Source: Luteibacter sp. UNCMF331Sha3.1 (GTDB taxonomy: Bacteria > Pseudomonadota > Gammaproteobacteria > Xanthomonadales > Rhodanobacteraceae). Taken from it: a stretch of DNA of 64,000 nt. Under the pieces are notes generated by a model that saw only the letters and a program-made list of their open reading frames with translations, ran no database searches and was not told the DNA's origin. Of this stretch, positions 50,312 through 60,030 are shown one piece after another (within the stretch, counting starts at the first letter, position 1; the number at the start of each line of letters is the position of its first letter). A program made the translations under genes and the position numbers. The stretch spans positions 1,821,004 to 1,885,003 of the forward strand of contig NZ_FOBU01000001.1 of assembly GCF_900109915.1 (NCBI RefSeq). Reading direction: 5' to 3'.

Positions 50312-51286
50312 ATGACGAGAAAACGATGGATTGCCGCGGTGGCTTCACTGTTGATCCCGGGATTTTCCCTGGCGGCGACAACGGGTTCGGAGCCTTTGCT
50401 CAATCAGCAGAATCGACCGTGGCGTCCCACAGCGGGTATCGAGGAAGTCCCGCTCTGGCCTGCTGGCCTACGGATCGCCGCGCCTGCCTATGCGGGCCCC
50501 GAAGCCTTCGGTGACTCGACAGGGAAGGTCGCGGGCAGATCGCTGGTCGTTGTCGAGCATGTCTGGCGTCCCACGATGAGCATCTACCCGGCAAAAGGTC
50601 ACCATACGGGCGCAGCCATGCTTGTGTTCCCTGGCGGAGGGTACCGGGTGCTGGCGATCGACCTGGAGGGCACCGAGGTATGCGACTGGCTCACCGCAAG
50701 GGGCGTTACCTGTGTCGTTCTGAAATACCGTGTTCCGGGGTCCGGCCCGTACTGGAACGACGAGTGCAACTGCAGAAAGGAGCCCAAGGAGCCGATGGCT
50801 CTGCAAGATGCACAGCGCGCGATGGTTCTCGTGCGTCAACGCGCATCGTCGCTCGGCATCGATCCGCACAAGATTGGCGTTATCGGCTTCTCCGCCGGCG
50901 GACGTATGGTTGCCGATATCAGCAACCATACGAGACTCAGCTACACGCCTGTCGACGCGGCCGATACGCTCAGCACCCGACCCGACTTCGCCATTGCAGG
51001 GTACCCGGGGCACCTGTGGACCCGGCCCGGTCTCACCTTGACGCCCGACATCCGGATCGATCACAAGGGGCCACCCGCATTTATCATCCAGGCCGAGGAC
51101 GACGCGACGGACGATATCCGCGAGTCGCTCACGTATTACCTTGCGCTTCAGCAGGCCGGGGTTCCGGTGGAGATGCATCTCTATGCCACGGGCGGTCATG
51201 CCTTTGGCGTCAGAAAAACGAGTCATCCCATTACCGAGTGGACGGGTCTCGCGGAACAGTGGATGCATACGATCGGTGTGCTTTGA
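50312..51286 (+). CDS. Exported alpha/beta hydrolase, acetylesterase-like
   Basis: A 324-aa hydrolase with a signal peptide (MTRKRWIAAVASLLIPGFSLAA). Motifs are the oxyanion block LVFPGGGYRVLA, the nucleophile elbow IGFSAGGRM (Ser), and the C-terminal DATDD (Asp) and GGHAFGVR (His). This pattern fits the BD-FAE/xylan-esterase-like group that removes acetyl groups from plant polysaccharides. A Cys-rich loop NDECNCRKEP near residue 150 is unusual. No good ribosome binding site is visible. It lies between two sigma-54 regulator loci, but a role with either is unproven. Confidence 0.82.
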   Translation: MTRKRWIAAVASLLIPGFSLAATTGSEPLLNQQNRPWRPTAGIEEVPLWPAGLRIAAPAYAGPEAFGDSTGKVAGRSLVVVEHVWRPTMSIYPAKGHHTGAAMLVFPGGGYRVLAIDLEGTEVCDWLTARGVTCVVLKYRVPGSGPYWNDECNCRKEPKEPMALQDAQRAMVLVRQRASSLGIDPHKIGVIGFSAGGRMVADISNHTRLSYTPVDAADTLSTRPDFAIAGYPGHLWTRPGLTLTPDIRIDHKGPPAFIIQAEDDATDDIRESLTYYLALQQAGVPVEMHLYATGGHAFGVRKTSHPITEWTGLAEQWMHTIGVL

Positions 51287-51592
51287 CGGGTAAACCGCGC
51301 AACGCCGTGCGACGCTGAATACGGCGGCATTGCTCCCGCCGTACGCGATCATTCCAGGTGCGTCATTGGCGCTGGTAATCGAATCGGAGAAGATGATCGC
51401 GTCGCACGCGCCCACGGGTGTTTTCTCGTGAGCAGTGGCGCCGCGAACGCACACCCGCGCATTACCCACCACTCCGGCTGGCATCGTTGTGACCGTAGCG
51501 GCTAGTGAGAGAGGCATAGGCGCTGTCATGAGCAATTGAGGCACAAGCTACCCACCTTGCATAACCAAGCCACAACTCCCTAAATTGGTGCA
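51287..51592. other. 306-nt gap between esterase and ntrB
   Basis: No convincing gene. A stem-loop, TACGGCGG (51320-51327) with CCGCCGTA (51336-51343) around an 8-nt loop, lies shortly after the esterase stop, with no T run. The last 60 nt before ntrB are less GC-rich and should hold its promoter, but no clear -10/-35 or sigma-54 element could be assigned. Confidence 0.45.
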
Positions 51593-52595
51593 ATGCATGC
51601 ACCCGACCCGACCGAACTCCTGACCCTCCTGAGCACGGGTGTCGCCATCGTCGGCGCCGACGGTCGCGTCGTGTGGCTCAATCCGGCGCTGGGCGAGGTG
51701 CTGGATGTGGGGCCGCGGACCGCGGTCGGGCAGGCGTTGGGTACCCTGATGCGGGCGCCGGCGTTGGCGGCTCAACTCAACCGGGTGGTGGCGGAGCGCC
51801 GTGGATTCCATCTGCGGGGGCAGGCGCTCGGCGTGCGGGGGCGGGAAGTGGCCGCCGACGTCTCGTTGCAGCCGCTCGACGACGGGCGGGTGCTTGTCGA
51901 GGTCCATCCGCTGGCGCACGAGCTCGCGTCGGGTGCGACACCGTTGTCGGCGACGCTGCGTGGCTTCGCGCACGAGGTCAAGAATCCGCTGGCCGGTTTG
52001 CGGGGCGCGGCGCAGCTGCTCGAGCGCCGTGTCGGCGACGACGACTTGCGGCAACTCGCTGCGATGGTGATCGCCGAGGCCGACCGGCTGGCCGCGCTCG
52101 CGGATGGGCTGTTGCGTCATCGAGGGGCGGCGAGCGTGGGGCCCGTGAACATTCACGAGGTGCTCGACCGGCTGGACACGCTCCTCGCCGCGGAGCCCGG
52201 TGCGCCACGCATCCGGCACGATTTCGATCCCAGCCTGCCCGACACCGTCGGCGACAGCGATCGCCTGTTGCAGATCCTGCTCAATCTCGCGCGTAACGCG
52301 TCGCAGGCGGGCGCGTCCACGGTGACCCTGCGCACGCGCGTGGAGCACGGCGCGCGCATGGGCGAGCGCACCGTGCGTGCCGCTCTGCGTATCGACGTGA
52401 TGGATGACGGTCGCGGCGTGCTGGACGACCTGCGCGACACCTTGTTCCAGCCCCTCGTCTCCGGGCGGCCCGACGGCACCGGGCTTGGCCTGGCGTTGTC
52501 GCGCGAGATCGCCGTGGATCACGGGGGCGACCTGCGTTACGTCAGTCACCCCGGCGAGACGATCTTTTCGCTGTACCTTCCGATGGAGCGCGCGC

Positions 52596-52603
<8 letters not shown>
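51593..52603 (+). CDS. ntrB: NtrB-type nitrogen regulation histidine kinase
   Basis: Cytosolic sensor kinase of 336 aa that would control NtrC phosphorylation in response to PII signals. An N-terminal PAS domain (about 8-110, LSTGVAIVGADGRVVWLNPAL) is followed by HisKA with the H-box GFAHEVKNPLAGLRGAAQLL. The HATPase follows, with ILLNLARNASQAGA (N box), DDGRGV (G1) and PDGTGLGLALS (G2). The HEVKNPL form is typical of NtrB. Its TGA lies inside the ntrC start region (8-nt overlap), so the two are coupled. glnA and glnK are not in the window. Confidence 0.9.
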
Positions 52604-53981
<1,378 letters not shown>

Positions 53982-53985
53982 GACC

Positions 53986-54438
53986 ATGTCCTTCGAGATA
54001 CGCCGCGCCGCGCCCGACGACGCCGATGCCATCGCCCGCTGGAACATCGCGATGGCGTGGGAGACGGAGCAGAAGCGTCTCGATTCCGCCACCATCCGCC
54101 GCGGTGTCGACGCAGTATTCGACGAGCCGCGCCGCGGCTTCTATCTCGTCGCCGAACGCGATGGCGTCGCGGTGGGTTGCCTGCTCGTCACCTACGAATG
54201 GAGCGACTGGCGCTGCGGCGACTTCTGGTGGGTGCAGAGCGTGTACGTGGTGCCGGAGGCGCGGCGATCGGGCGCGTTTCGCGCGATGTATTCGCACGTG
54301 AAGGCCATGGCCGAGGGTGCGGGCGCGGTAGGTCTGCGGCTTTATGTGGAGCTGGAGAACGAACGGGCGCAGGCGACGTATGCGGGGCTGGGAATGGAGC
54401 GGTGTCATTACTTCATGTATGAGGCGCCGCTGGTTTAG
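53986..54438 (+). CDS. GNAT-family N-acetyltransferase
   Basis: A 150-aa acetyl-CoA-dependent acetyltransferase. The fold is readable: MSFEIRRAAPDDADAIARWNI (beta1-alpha1), FYLVAERDGVAVGCLLVTYEW (beta2-3), VQSVYVVPEARRSGAFRAMY (beta4 with the acetyl-CoA loop, RRSGAF in place of RxxGxG/A) and VELENERAQATYAGLGME (beta5-alpha4). GGA at 6-nt spacing supports ATG 53986; ATG 53974, overlapping the ntrC stop, is an in-frame alternative. Probably co-transcribed with ntrBC. Substrate unknown. Confidence 0.85.
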   Translation: MSFEIRRAAPDDADAIARWNIAMAWETEQKRLDSATIRRGVDAVFDEPRRGFYLVAERDGVAVGCLLVTYEWSDWRCGDFWWVQSVYVVPEARRSGAFRAMYSHVKAMAEGAGAVGLRLYVELENERAQATYAGLGMERCHYFMYEAPLV

Positions 54439-54440
54439 GT

Positions 54441-54482
54441 CCGCCGCGAGCACCCATCCGCGCGCGAGCGCGTTCCCACCGG
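54441..54482 (-). repeat. REP-like palindromic element
   Basis: On the minus strand: CCGGTGGGAACGCGCTCGCG followed by a GGATGGGTGCTCGCGG tail, with a GCGC-rich hairpin between. It shares the CCGGTGGGA head and GGGTGCTCGCG tail with the element at 59953-59989. It fills the gap between two convergent genes, the usual place for REP sequences. No RAYT transposase is in the window. Confidence 0.65.
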
Positions 54483-54501
54483 GGAGCCTGCAGCGATGTG
54501 T

Positions 54502-56637
54502 CTATGGCGCGACGCGCGGGTCGCCCAGGTCGATGGCCGCGATGCGTTCTTCGAACTCGCGCGACGACATGGCCTTGCCGAACAGGAAGCCCTGCATCTG
54601 GGAGCAGCCCGTCGAGGTGAGGAAGTCCGCCTGGTCCATGGTTTCGACGCCTTCGGCGAGCACGTGTTTGTTCATGCCCTTGCCCATGGCGACGATGGCG
54701 CCGACGATCGCGGCGCTGTCGGTGTCCCAGGCCACGTCGCGGATGAAGGCGCGGTCGATCTTGAGCGTGTCGATGGGGAAGTGCTTCAGGTAGGACAGGC
54801 TGCAGTAGCCGGTGCCGAAGTCGTCGAGGCTGAGCGACACGCCCAGCGACTTGATCCGGCGGAGCAGGTCCACGATGTGCTCGCCACCCTCCATCACCGT
54901 GCGCTCCGTGAGTTCGAGCTCCAGGAGCGTGGGATGCAGGCCCGTTTCCTCGAGGACCGCCTGCAGCGATTCGAAGAAGCGCGTGTGCTGGAATTGCAGT
55001 GCGGAGACGTTGACCGACACCGATAGCGGTCGATACAGGCGCGACCACCGCTCCGCCTGTCGGCATGCCTCGCGCAGCACCCATTCGCCGATGGGCACGA
55101 TGAGGCCGCAGTCTTCCGCGACCGGGATGAAGTGCTCGGGCGTGTAGACGTCCTCGCCGTCGACCTGCCAGCGCAGCAGCGCTTCGGCGCCGACGATGCT
55201 GCCGATCTCGGTGTCGACCTTCGGCTGGAACTGCAGCGTGAGCTCGTTGCGCGCGAGGGCCTTGCGAAGATCCACCTCGACGCGTACGCGGGCGGTGTTG
55301 CGCTCGTTCATGGCCGGGTTGAAGAAGCGGTACCCGTTACGACCCTGCATCTTGGCTTCGTACATCGCGGTGTCGGCGTTGCGAAGCAGCGACTCGGCGT
55401 CCTGCGCATCGTCGGGAAACACGCTGATGCCGATGCTGAAACTGATGCTCAGTGCCGTGGCGTCGACACCGATCGCGGCACTGCACGCGGCCAGCACCTT
55501 GCCCGCGACGACGCTGGCGTCGGCCGCGGTGTCGATGTGCGGCAGAAGCACCACGAACTCGTCGCCACCGAGGCGGCTGACGGTGTCGTCGGCCCGCACG
55601 GCGGCGCGGATGCGTCGCGCGACTTCCTGAAGCAGGGCGTCGCCGGCGGCGTGACCCAGGCTGTCGTTGATCTGCTTGAAGTGGTCGACGTCGACGAAGA
55701 GCAGCGCGGCGCGCTGGTTGCGGCGCGCGGCGACGGAGACGGCGAACTCCATGCGGGAGGTGAGCAGGGCGCGGTTGGGCAGGCCGGTGAGCGTGTCGTG
55801 GTGCGCGAGGTGCGCCATCTTCAGCGCCAGCGCGCGCGTTTCGCTCACGTCGTGGAAGACGACCACGCCGCCCACCACGTTGCCGGCGTAATCGTGGATC
55901 GGCGCGGCGGAATCTTCGATGGGGCTGTCGAACCCGTTGCGATGCACGAGGATGGCGTCGGTCGCGAGGCCGACGATGCTGTTCTTGCCGATCGCGGCGA
56001 TCAGTGGATTGGGCACCGGGCGCCGCGTGAGCGGATCGCGCAGCTGGAAGATGTCGTCCATCGGACGGCCCACGGCTTCATGGCTAGGCCAGCCCGTCAT
56101 GGCTTCGGCGATGGGGTTGAGCGACGTGACGATGAGGTTCGGATCGGTGGTGATCACCGCGTCGCCGATGGATTTCAGCGTGACTTCGGCGAGCTCGCGC
56201 TCGCGGAAGAGGGCGTCCTCGAATGCCTTGCGCTCGCTGATGTCCTGCACCTGCGAGATGAAGTACAGCGGCTCGCCGCTCTCGTCGCGCACCAGCGAGG
56301 CGCTGAGCTGCGCATGCACGATGTGCCCGTCGCGATGGATGTAGCGTTTTTCCATGTGGAACGAGGGCCGCTCGCCCGAGAGGAGCTGGCCGACCAGCGC
56401 GAGATCGTCGGCCAGATCGTCGGGGTGCGTGATGTCCTGGAAGTCCAGGGACATCAGTTCGCTTTCGGTATAGCCGAGCATCGCGCAGAGCGAGTCGTTC
56501 ACCTGCAGCCAGCGACCCTCGGGCAGCACCAGCGCCATGCCGATGGCCGCATAGCGGAACGCCTGCGCGAAGCGGCGCTCGCTTTCCTTCAGCTGCGTTT
56601 CGAGGGATTCGTTCGGGGATGGGGGAGAGGGGCGCAA
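54502..56637 (-). CDS. PAS-PAS-GGDEF-EAL cyclic-di-GMP signalling protein
   Basis: A 711-aa cytosolic protein with no TM segment. PAS1 is about 18-140 (RRFAQAFRYAAIGMALV, YFISQVQDISERK). PAS2 is about 145-275. The GGDEF diguanylate cyclase is about 280-445 with RLGGDEFVVLLP intact (no RxxD inhibitory site is obvious). The EAL phosphodiesterase is about 455-705, with GAEALLRW, ELELTERTVME, LDDFGTGYCSLSYLK and VLAEGVET. Both output motifs look catalytically competent, so it could make or break c-di-GMP. The start is TTG at 56637, as no ATG lies before PAS1. A CLP/CRP-type site is present elsewhere in the window, but no link is shown. Confidence 0.9.
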   Translation of the reverse strand: MRPSPPSPNESLETQLKESERRFAQAFRYAAIGMALVLPEGRWLQVNDSLCAMLGYTESELMSLDFQDITHPDDLADDLALVGQLLSGERPSFHMEKRYIHRDGHIVHAQLSASLVRDESGEPLYFISQVQDISERKAFEDALFRERELAEVTLKSIGDAVITTDPNLIVTSLNPIAEAMTGWPSHEAVGRPMDDIFQLRDPLTRRPVPNPLIAAIGKNSIVGLATDAILVHRNGFDSPIEDSAAPIHDYAGNVVGGVVVFHDVSETRALALKMAHLAHHDTLTGLPNRALLTSRMEFAVSVAARRNQRAALLFVDVDHFKQINDSLGHAAGDALLQEVARRIRAAVRADDTVSRLGGDEFVVLLPHIDTAADASVVAGKVLAACSAAIGVDATALSISFSIGISVFPDDAQDAESLLRNADTAMYEAKMQGRNGYRFFNPAMNERNTARVRVEVDLRKALARNELTLQFQPKVDTEIGSIVGAEALLRWQVDGEDVYTPEHFIPVAEDCGLIVPIGEWVLREACRQAERWSRLYRPLSVSVNVSALQFQHTRFFESLQAVLEETGLHPTLLELELTERTVMEGGEHIVDLLRRIKSLGVSLSLDDFGTGYCSLSYLKHFPIDTLKIDRAFIRDVAWDTDSAAIVGAIVAMGKGMNKHVLAEGVETMDQADFLTSTGCSQMQGFLFGKAMSSREFEERIAAIDLGDPRVAP

Positions 56638-56720
56638 GGGGGTCGCCGTTGAATGAAACGTCGACCCACTCTAAAGGCCCGAACGCCCCCCGTATATCGG
56701 ACTATTCGTGTTTTTGCGGC

Positions 56721-57848
56721 TCAATGCAGCGCGGGAGCCGGCGCCGAAAGCGCGCCATCGGCATCGAGCAGGATGCGGCCAAGCGCATGCACTTCGCTGG
56801 CGGTGCCGTAGCTTCCGGCCAGCGCATCGAGCAGCGGGGCCAGCGCATCGGGGGCCAGCGGGTAGCCGTGGGCCAGCACCCGCGCCTTGCCGGGGATGGG
56901 CTGCGCCACCGTGATGGCGGCCATGCCGAGGCCGGCGGCTTCGTGGGCGTAGAGCACCGGTGCGGGCTGCGCCGGATCGGGGTCGGCGACCGGTTCCACG
57001 AGGAAGCCCACCGTGCCTGCGATGTCGCCTTCCAGGTGCAGCGGCACGTGGTGTGCCGCCAGCAAGGCCGCGTACTGGCGCAGTTCGAAGAGGGTGCCGG
57101 CAAGCTCGTGCGCCGGGTTGGTGCCCTTGTTGCCGGCACGCGCGAACCACTGTGCGATGGGCGGCACGCCGACGCGCCCTTCGAGGTAGCGCAACGGCAG
57201 GCCACGCGATCCCAGCGCGGTTTCTTCCTTGTATGGCGTGAGCAGCGCGGCCTCGAGCATCGTCCATAGCGGCGCGAGGTTCACGTGCTCGTACTGCACG
57301 CAGGTGAGGGCCATCAGGTCGTCGCGACTCAGGAAACGGGCGTGCTCCAGGCGCATGCCGAGGGTGCGCATCAGGAAATCCGCCGTCGCGGCGCCGGCTT
57401 CGCCGCGGCCCACCAGTTCCACCTCCATGCGTTCGGCCAGTTCGTCCGCCAGGTCGGCGGGGGCCAGCAGCATCCACGGGATCAGGCGCATCGGGCCGCC
57501 GGCATAGGCGGGGTCGGGCACGAGCGGCTGCGCGGGCATGCGACCCTCGTGCGTGCCGAAGGCGACGACACCGCCCGCCGTGGTGACGCGCGGAACCCGG
57601 CGGGCGAGCTCCTCGAGGGTGGCGAACACCGGGAAGCCCGGGCGCAGCAGTTCCACGCCGTCGAACAAGGCCCCCGCCACGGCGAGACGCGACGCCTCGA
57701 CGCCGGGCAGCAGGGCCCGCAGATCGTCGGCGATCAGGCCCGCCAGGGTCTGCGCCTCGTCGCGGGTGAGCTCCAGCCGGTCGGGCGTCTCGCCCGCGGC
57801 CAGTTCCAGCGCCAGCACGGCGGGACGGGCGATCAGCGACTCGTTCAC
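56721..57848 (-). CDS. Conserved protein of unknown function, 375 aa
   Basis: A soluble alpha/beta protein (MNESLIARPAVLALELAAGE...) rich in Ala/Leu, without signal peptide, TM helix or known motif. Segments such as GGPMRLIPWMLLAP, CVQYEHVNLAPLWTMLEAALLTPY and FARAGNKGTNPAHELAG look like conserved blocks, so it is a genuine gene. Length and composition suggest a Xanthomonadales-restricted family. It is divergent from the thiolase gene, with a 189-nt gap. Function unassigned. Confidence 0.72.
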   Translation of the reverse strand: MNESLIARPAVLALELAAGETPDRLELTRDEAQTLAGLIADDLRALLPGVEASRLAVAGALFDGVELLRPGFPVFATLEELARRVPRVTTAGGVVAFGTHEGRMPAQPLVPDPAYAGGPMRLIPWMLLAPADLADELAERMEVELVGRGEAGAATADFLMRTLGMRLEHARFLSRDDLMALTCVQYEHVNLAPLWTMLEAALLTPYKEETALGSRGLPLRYLEGRVGVPPIAQWFARAGNKGTNPAHELAGTLFELRQYAALLAAHHVPLHLEGDIAGTVGFLVEPVADPDPAQPAPVLYAHEAAGLGMAAITVAQPIPGKARVLAHGYPLAPDALAPLLDALAGSYGTASEVHALGRILLDADGALSAPAPALH

Positions 57849-58037
57849 GGCAGGTATTTCCGAACGGCAAAGGAACGCGATTCTATCACCCGGGCACGGC
57901 GGGCTTTCGCCGGGAGGGGATGCGGGTTAGCCTTGCCGATACGCGTTCGTCGGCGATCGTCGGCGTCCGCGATGGCTTCGTCTTCGCATTTGGGCCCGCA
58001 TGCGGGCAATCCTCCCGGTCTGGATCGTTCTTCAAGC

Positions 58038-59324
58038 ATGGATAAGACGCAAAAGCGTGTGGGTGTGGTCGGCGGTGTCCGCATTCCCTTCTGCCGTAAC
58101 AACAGTGCCTATGCCGACGTCGGCAATTTCGGCATGTCGGTGAAGGTACTCGGGGCCCTGGTCGAGAAATACGGTCTGCATGGCGTGGAACTGGGCGAGG
58201 TCGCCATGGGCGCCGTCATCCGCCATTCGTCCGACTGGAATCTCGCCCGCGAGGCGTTGCTGTCGTCGGGCCTCGCCCCGACCACGCCGGGCCTGACCAC
58301 GGCGCGCGCCTGCGGCACCTCGCTCGACAACGCGATCCTCATCGCGAACAAGATCGCCGCGGGCCAGATCGACGCCGGCATCGCGGGCGGTTCCGATACC
58401 ACCAGCGACGTGCCCATCGTCTATGGCCAGAAGCTGCGCAAGCGCCTGCTGGCGCTGAACCGCGCGAAGACGCTGAAGGAAAAATTCCAGGTCGCCACGC
58501 GCGGCTTCGCGCTCAAGGAGCTGAAGCCGTCGTTTCCCGGCGTGGCCGAGCCGCGTACGGGCAAGTCGATGGGCGATCACTGCGAGCTCATGGCGAAGGA
58601 GTGGAAGATCGGCCGCCTCGAGCAGGACGAACTCGCCCTCGCCAGCCACCGTAAGCTCGGCGCCGCGTACGAGGCCGGCTTCTTCGACGATCTCGTGGTG
58701 CCGTTCCGTGGCCTCAAGCGCGACGGCTTCCTCCGCGCCGATTCCACGATCGAAAAGCTGTCGTCGCTGAAGCCAGCGTTCGACAAGACCTCGGGGCAGG
58801 GCACGCTGACGGCCGGCAATTCCACCGGCCTTTCCGATGGCGCGGCGGCGGTGTTGCTGGCCAGCGACGAGTGGGCGGCCTCGCGCGGCCTATCCATCCA
58901 GGCGTACCTGACGCACGCGCAGGTCTCGGCGGTGGACTTCGTCCACGGCGAAGGCCTGCTGATGGCGCCCACGGTGGCGGTGCCGCGCATGCTGAAGCAG
59001 GCGGGCCTCACCCTTCAGGATTTCGACTTCTACGAGATCCACGAGGCCTTCGCCGCGCAGGTGCTCTGCACGCTGCGTGCATGGGAGAGCGACGATTATT
59101 GCCGCAACCGGCTGGGCCTCGACGGCCCGCTGGGATCGATCGATCCGGCGAAACTCAACGTCAACGGCTCCAGTCTCGCGTCGGGTCACCCGTTCGCGGC
59201 GACCGGCGCGCGCATCGTCGCCACGCTGGCGAAGATGCTCGAACAGAAGGGATCGGGCCGCGGCCTGATCTCGATCTGCACCGCAGGCGGCATGGGCGTC
59301 ACGGCGATCCTCGAACGTCCCTGA
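58038..59324 (+). CDS. Acetyl-CoA C-acyltransferase (thiolase, FadI family)
   Basis: Fatty-acid beta-oxidation type thiolase of 428 aa. The nucleophilic Cys92 is in TARACGTSLDN. The catalytic His motif is YEIHEAFAAQV, and the second Cys is in ISICTAGGMGV. NVNGSSLASGHPFAATGARIVATL is the conserved GHPxGxTGxR-type block. It matches FadI rather than the shorter FadA or PhaA. The usual partner fadJ (hydratase/dehydrogenase) is not adjacent. No strong ribosome binding site precedes the ATG. It could also serve in acetoacetyl-CoA metabolism. Confidence 0.9.
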   Translation: MDKTQKRVGVVGGVRIPFCRNNSAYADVGNFGMSVKVLGALVEKYGLHGVELGEVAMGAVIRHSSDWNLAREALLSSGLAPTTPGLTTARACGTSLDNAILIANKIAAGQIDAGIAGGSDTTSDVPIVYGQKLRKRLLALNRAKTLKEKFQVATRGFALKELKPSFPGVAEPRTGKSMGDHCELMAKEWKIGRLEQDELALASHRKLGAAYEAGFFDDLVVPFRGLKRDGFLRADSTIEKLSSLKPAFDKTSGQGTLTAGNSTGLSDGAAAVLLASDEWAASRGLSIQAYLTHAQVSAVDFVHGEGLLMAPTVAVPRMLKQAGLTLQDFDFYEIHEAFAAQVLCTLRAWESDDYCRNRLGLDGPLGSIDPAKLNVNGSSLASGHPFAATGARIVATLAKMLEQKGSGRGLISICTAGGMGVTAILERP

Positions 59325-59364
59325 TTCTGATAGAGGGCGGCCTCGCCGCCGCCCGCGCAAGGCT

Positions 59365-59910
59365 ATGCTCGCACTACGTACCAGTACCTCGCTCAGCGCC
59401 CTCGCCCTCGTGATCGGCGTCGCCGGCACCAGCTGGCTGACCGCGCTCACGTACGAGCGCGCGCCGATGACGCGGCGCCTCGCCGAGGTCACGCTGCCCA
59501 CGGCCGCACCCGCCCTGGTGTCGAAAACCGTATCGCGCCTCGCGCCGTCGCCGGCCGTCGACGCGAAGGCCCCCGCGCGCGCACCGATGCGCGCCGTGCC
59601 GCGCGCCCCACGCCCCGTCGTCGCGGCCACGCCCGCGCCGGAACCGCTCGTGCCGGTGTACATGCCGTCGCCGCGCTATCCGATGTCCGCGCTGCGCGCG
59701 CGCCGCGAGGGCAAGGTGGTGCTGAGCGTCACGGTGACGCCCGGCGGCGATGTCACCAGCGTCACCGTTGGCCGCTCCAGCGGCGACGACGATCTCGATC
59801 GTGCCGCGCGCGAAGCCGTTCGGGAATGGCGTTTCGCGGCAGCCGACGATCGCCCGCAGCGATATACGGCGGATCTCCCGGTGAATTTCGAGCTGACTCA
59901 GCGTTATTGA
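59365..59910 (+). CDS. TonB-like energy-transducer protein
   Basis: A 181-aa protein with one N-terminal TM anchor (about 8-27), a Pro/Ala/Lys-rich spacer spanning the periplasm (about 45-95, APARAPMRAVPRAPRPVV) and a TonB C-terminal domain (about 98-178: SPRYPMSALRARREGKVVLSVTVTPGGDV, VGRSSGDDDLDRAAREAVREWRF). It would couple the proton gradient to outer-membrane receptors, but no exbBD or receptor gene lies beside it, and such orphan TonB-domain proteins often have other roles. It lies 40 nt after the thiolase gene. Confidence 0.85.
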   Translation: MLALRTSTSLSALALVIGVAGTSWLTALTYERAPMTRRLAEVTLPTAAPALVSKTVSRLAPSPAVDAKAPARAPMRAVPRAPRPVVAATPAPEPLVPVYMPSPRYPMSALRARREGKVVLSVTVTPGGDVTSVTVGRSSGDDDLDRAAREAVREWRFAAADDRPQRYTADLPVNFELTQRY

Positions 59911-59952
59911 GATCGTCGCGTTGGGAGGCGGCCTGATGGCGATGGTGCTTGT

Positions 59953-60030
59953 CGCGAGCACCCTTCGCCAGCAGGCTGGCTCCCACCGGAACGGCTTTAC
60001 AGCAGGCTGGCTCCCATCGGAACGGCTTTA
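59953..60030 (-). repeat. REP-like element with 31-nt tandem duplication
   Basis: On the minus strand CCGGTGGGAGCCAGCCTGCT, then GGCGAAGGGTGCTCGCG, forms a REP-like hairpin (GCCAGC/GCTGGC) at 59953-59989. A 31-nt unit (CAGCAGGCTGGCTCCCA, C or T, CGGAACGGCTTTA) occurs twice in tandem at 59969-59999 and 60000-60030 with one mismatch. The second copy ends on the stop codon of the phospholipase-D gene (60028-60030). Confidence 0.75.

Noticed and set aside
50468-51544. 358-aa minus-strand frame over the esterase
   Set aside because: Mostly antisense to the esterase; the segment beyond 51286 has no motif or ribosome binding site.
51560-51592. Sigma-70 -35/-10 pair before ntrB
   Set aside because: The best -10-like TAAATT would be only about 5 nt from the start codon.
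59969-60030. CRISPR-like direct repeats
   Set aside because: Only two directly abutting 31-nt units with no spacer; explained as a tandem duplication in a REP-like element.
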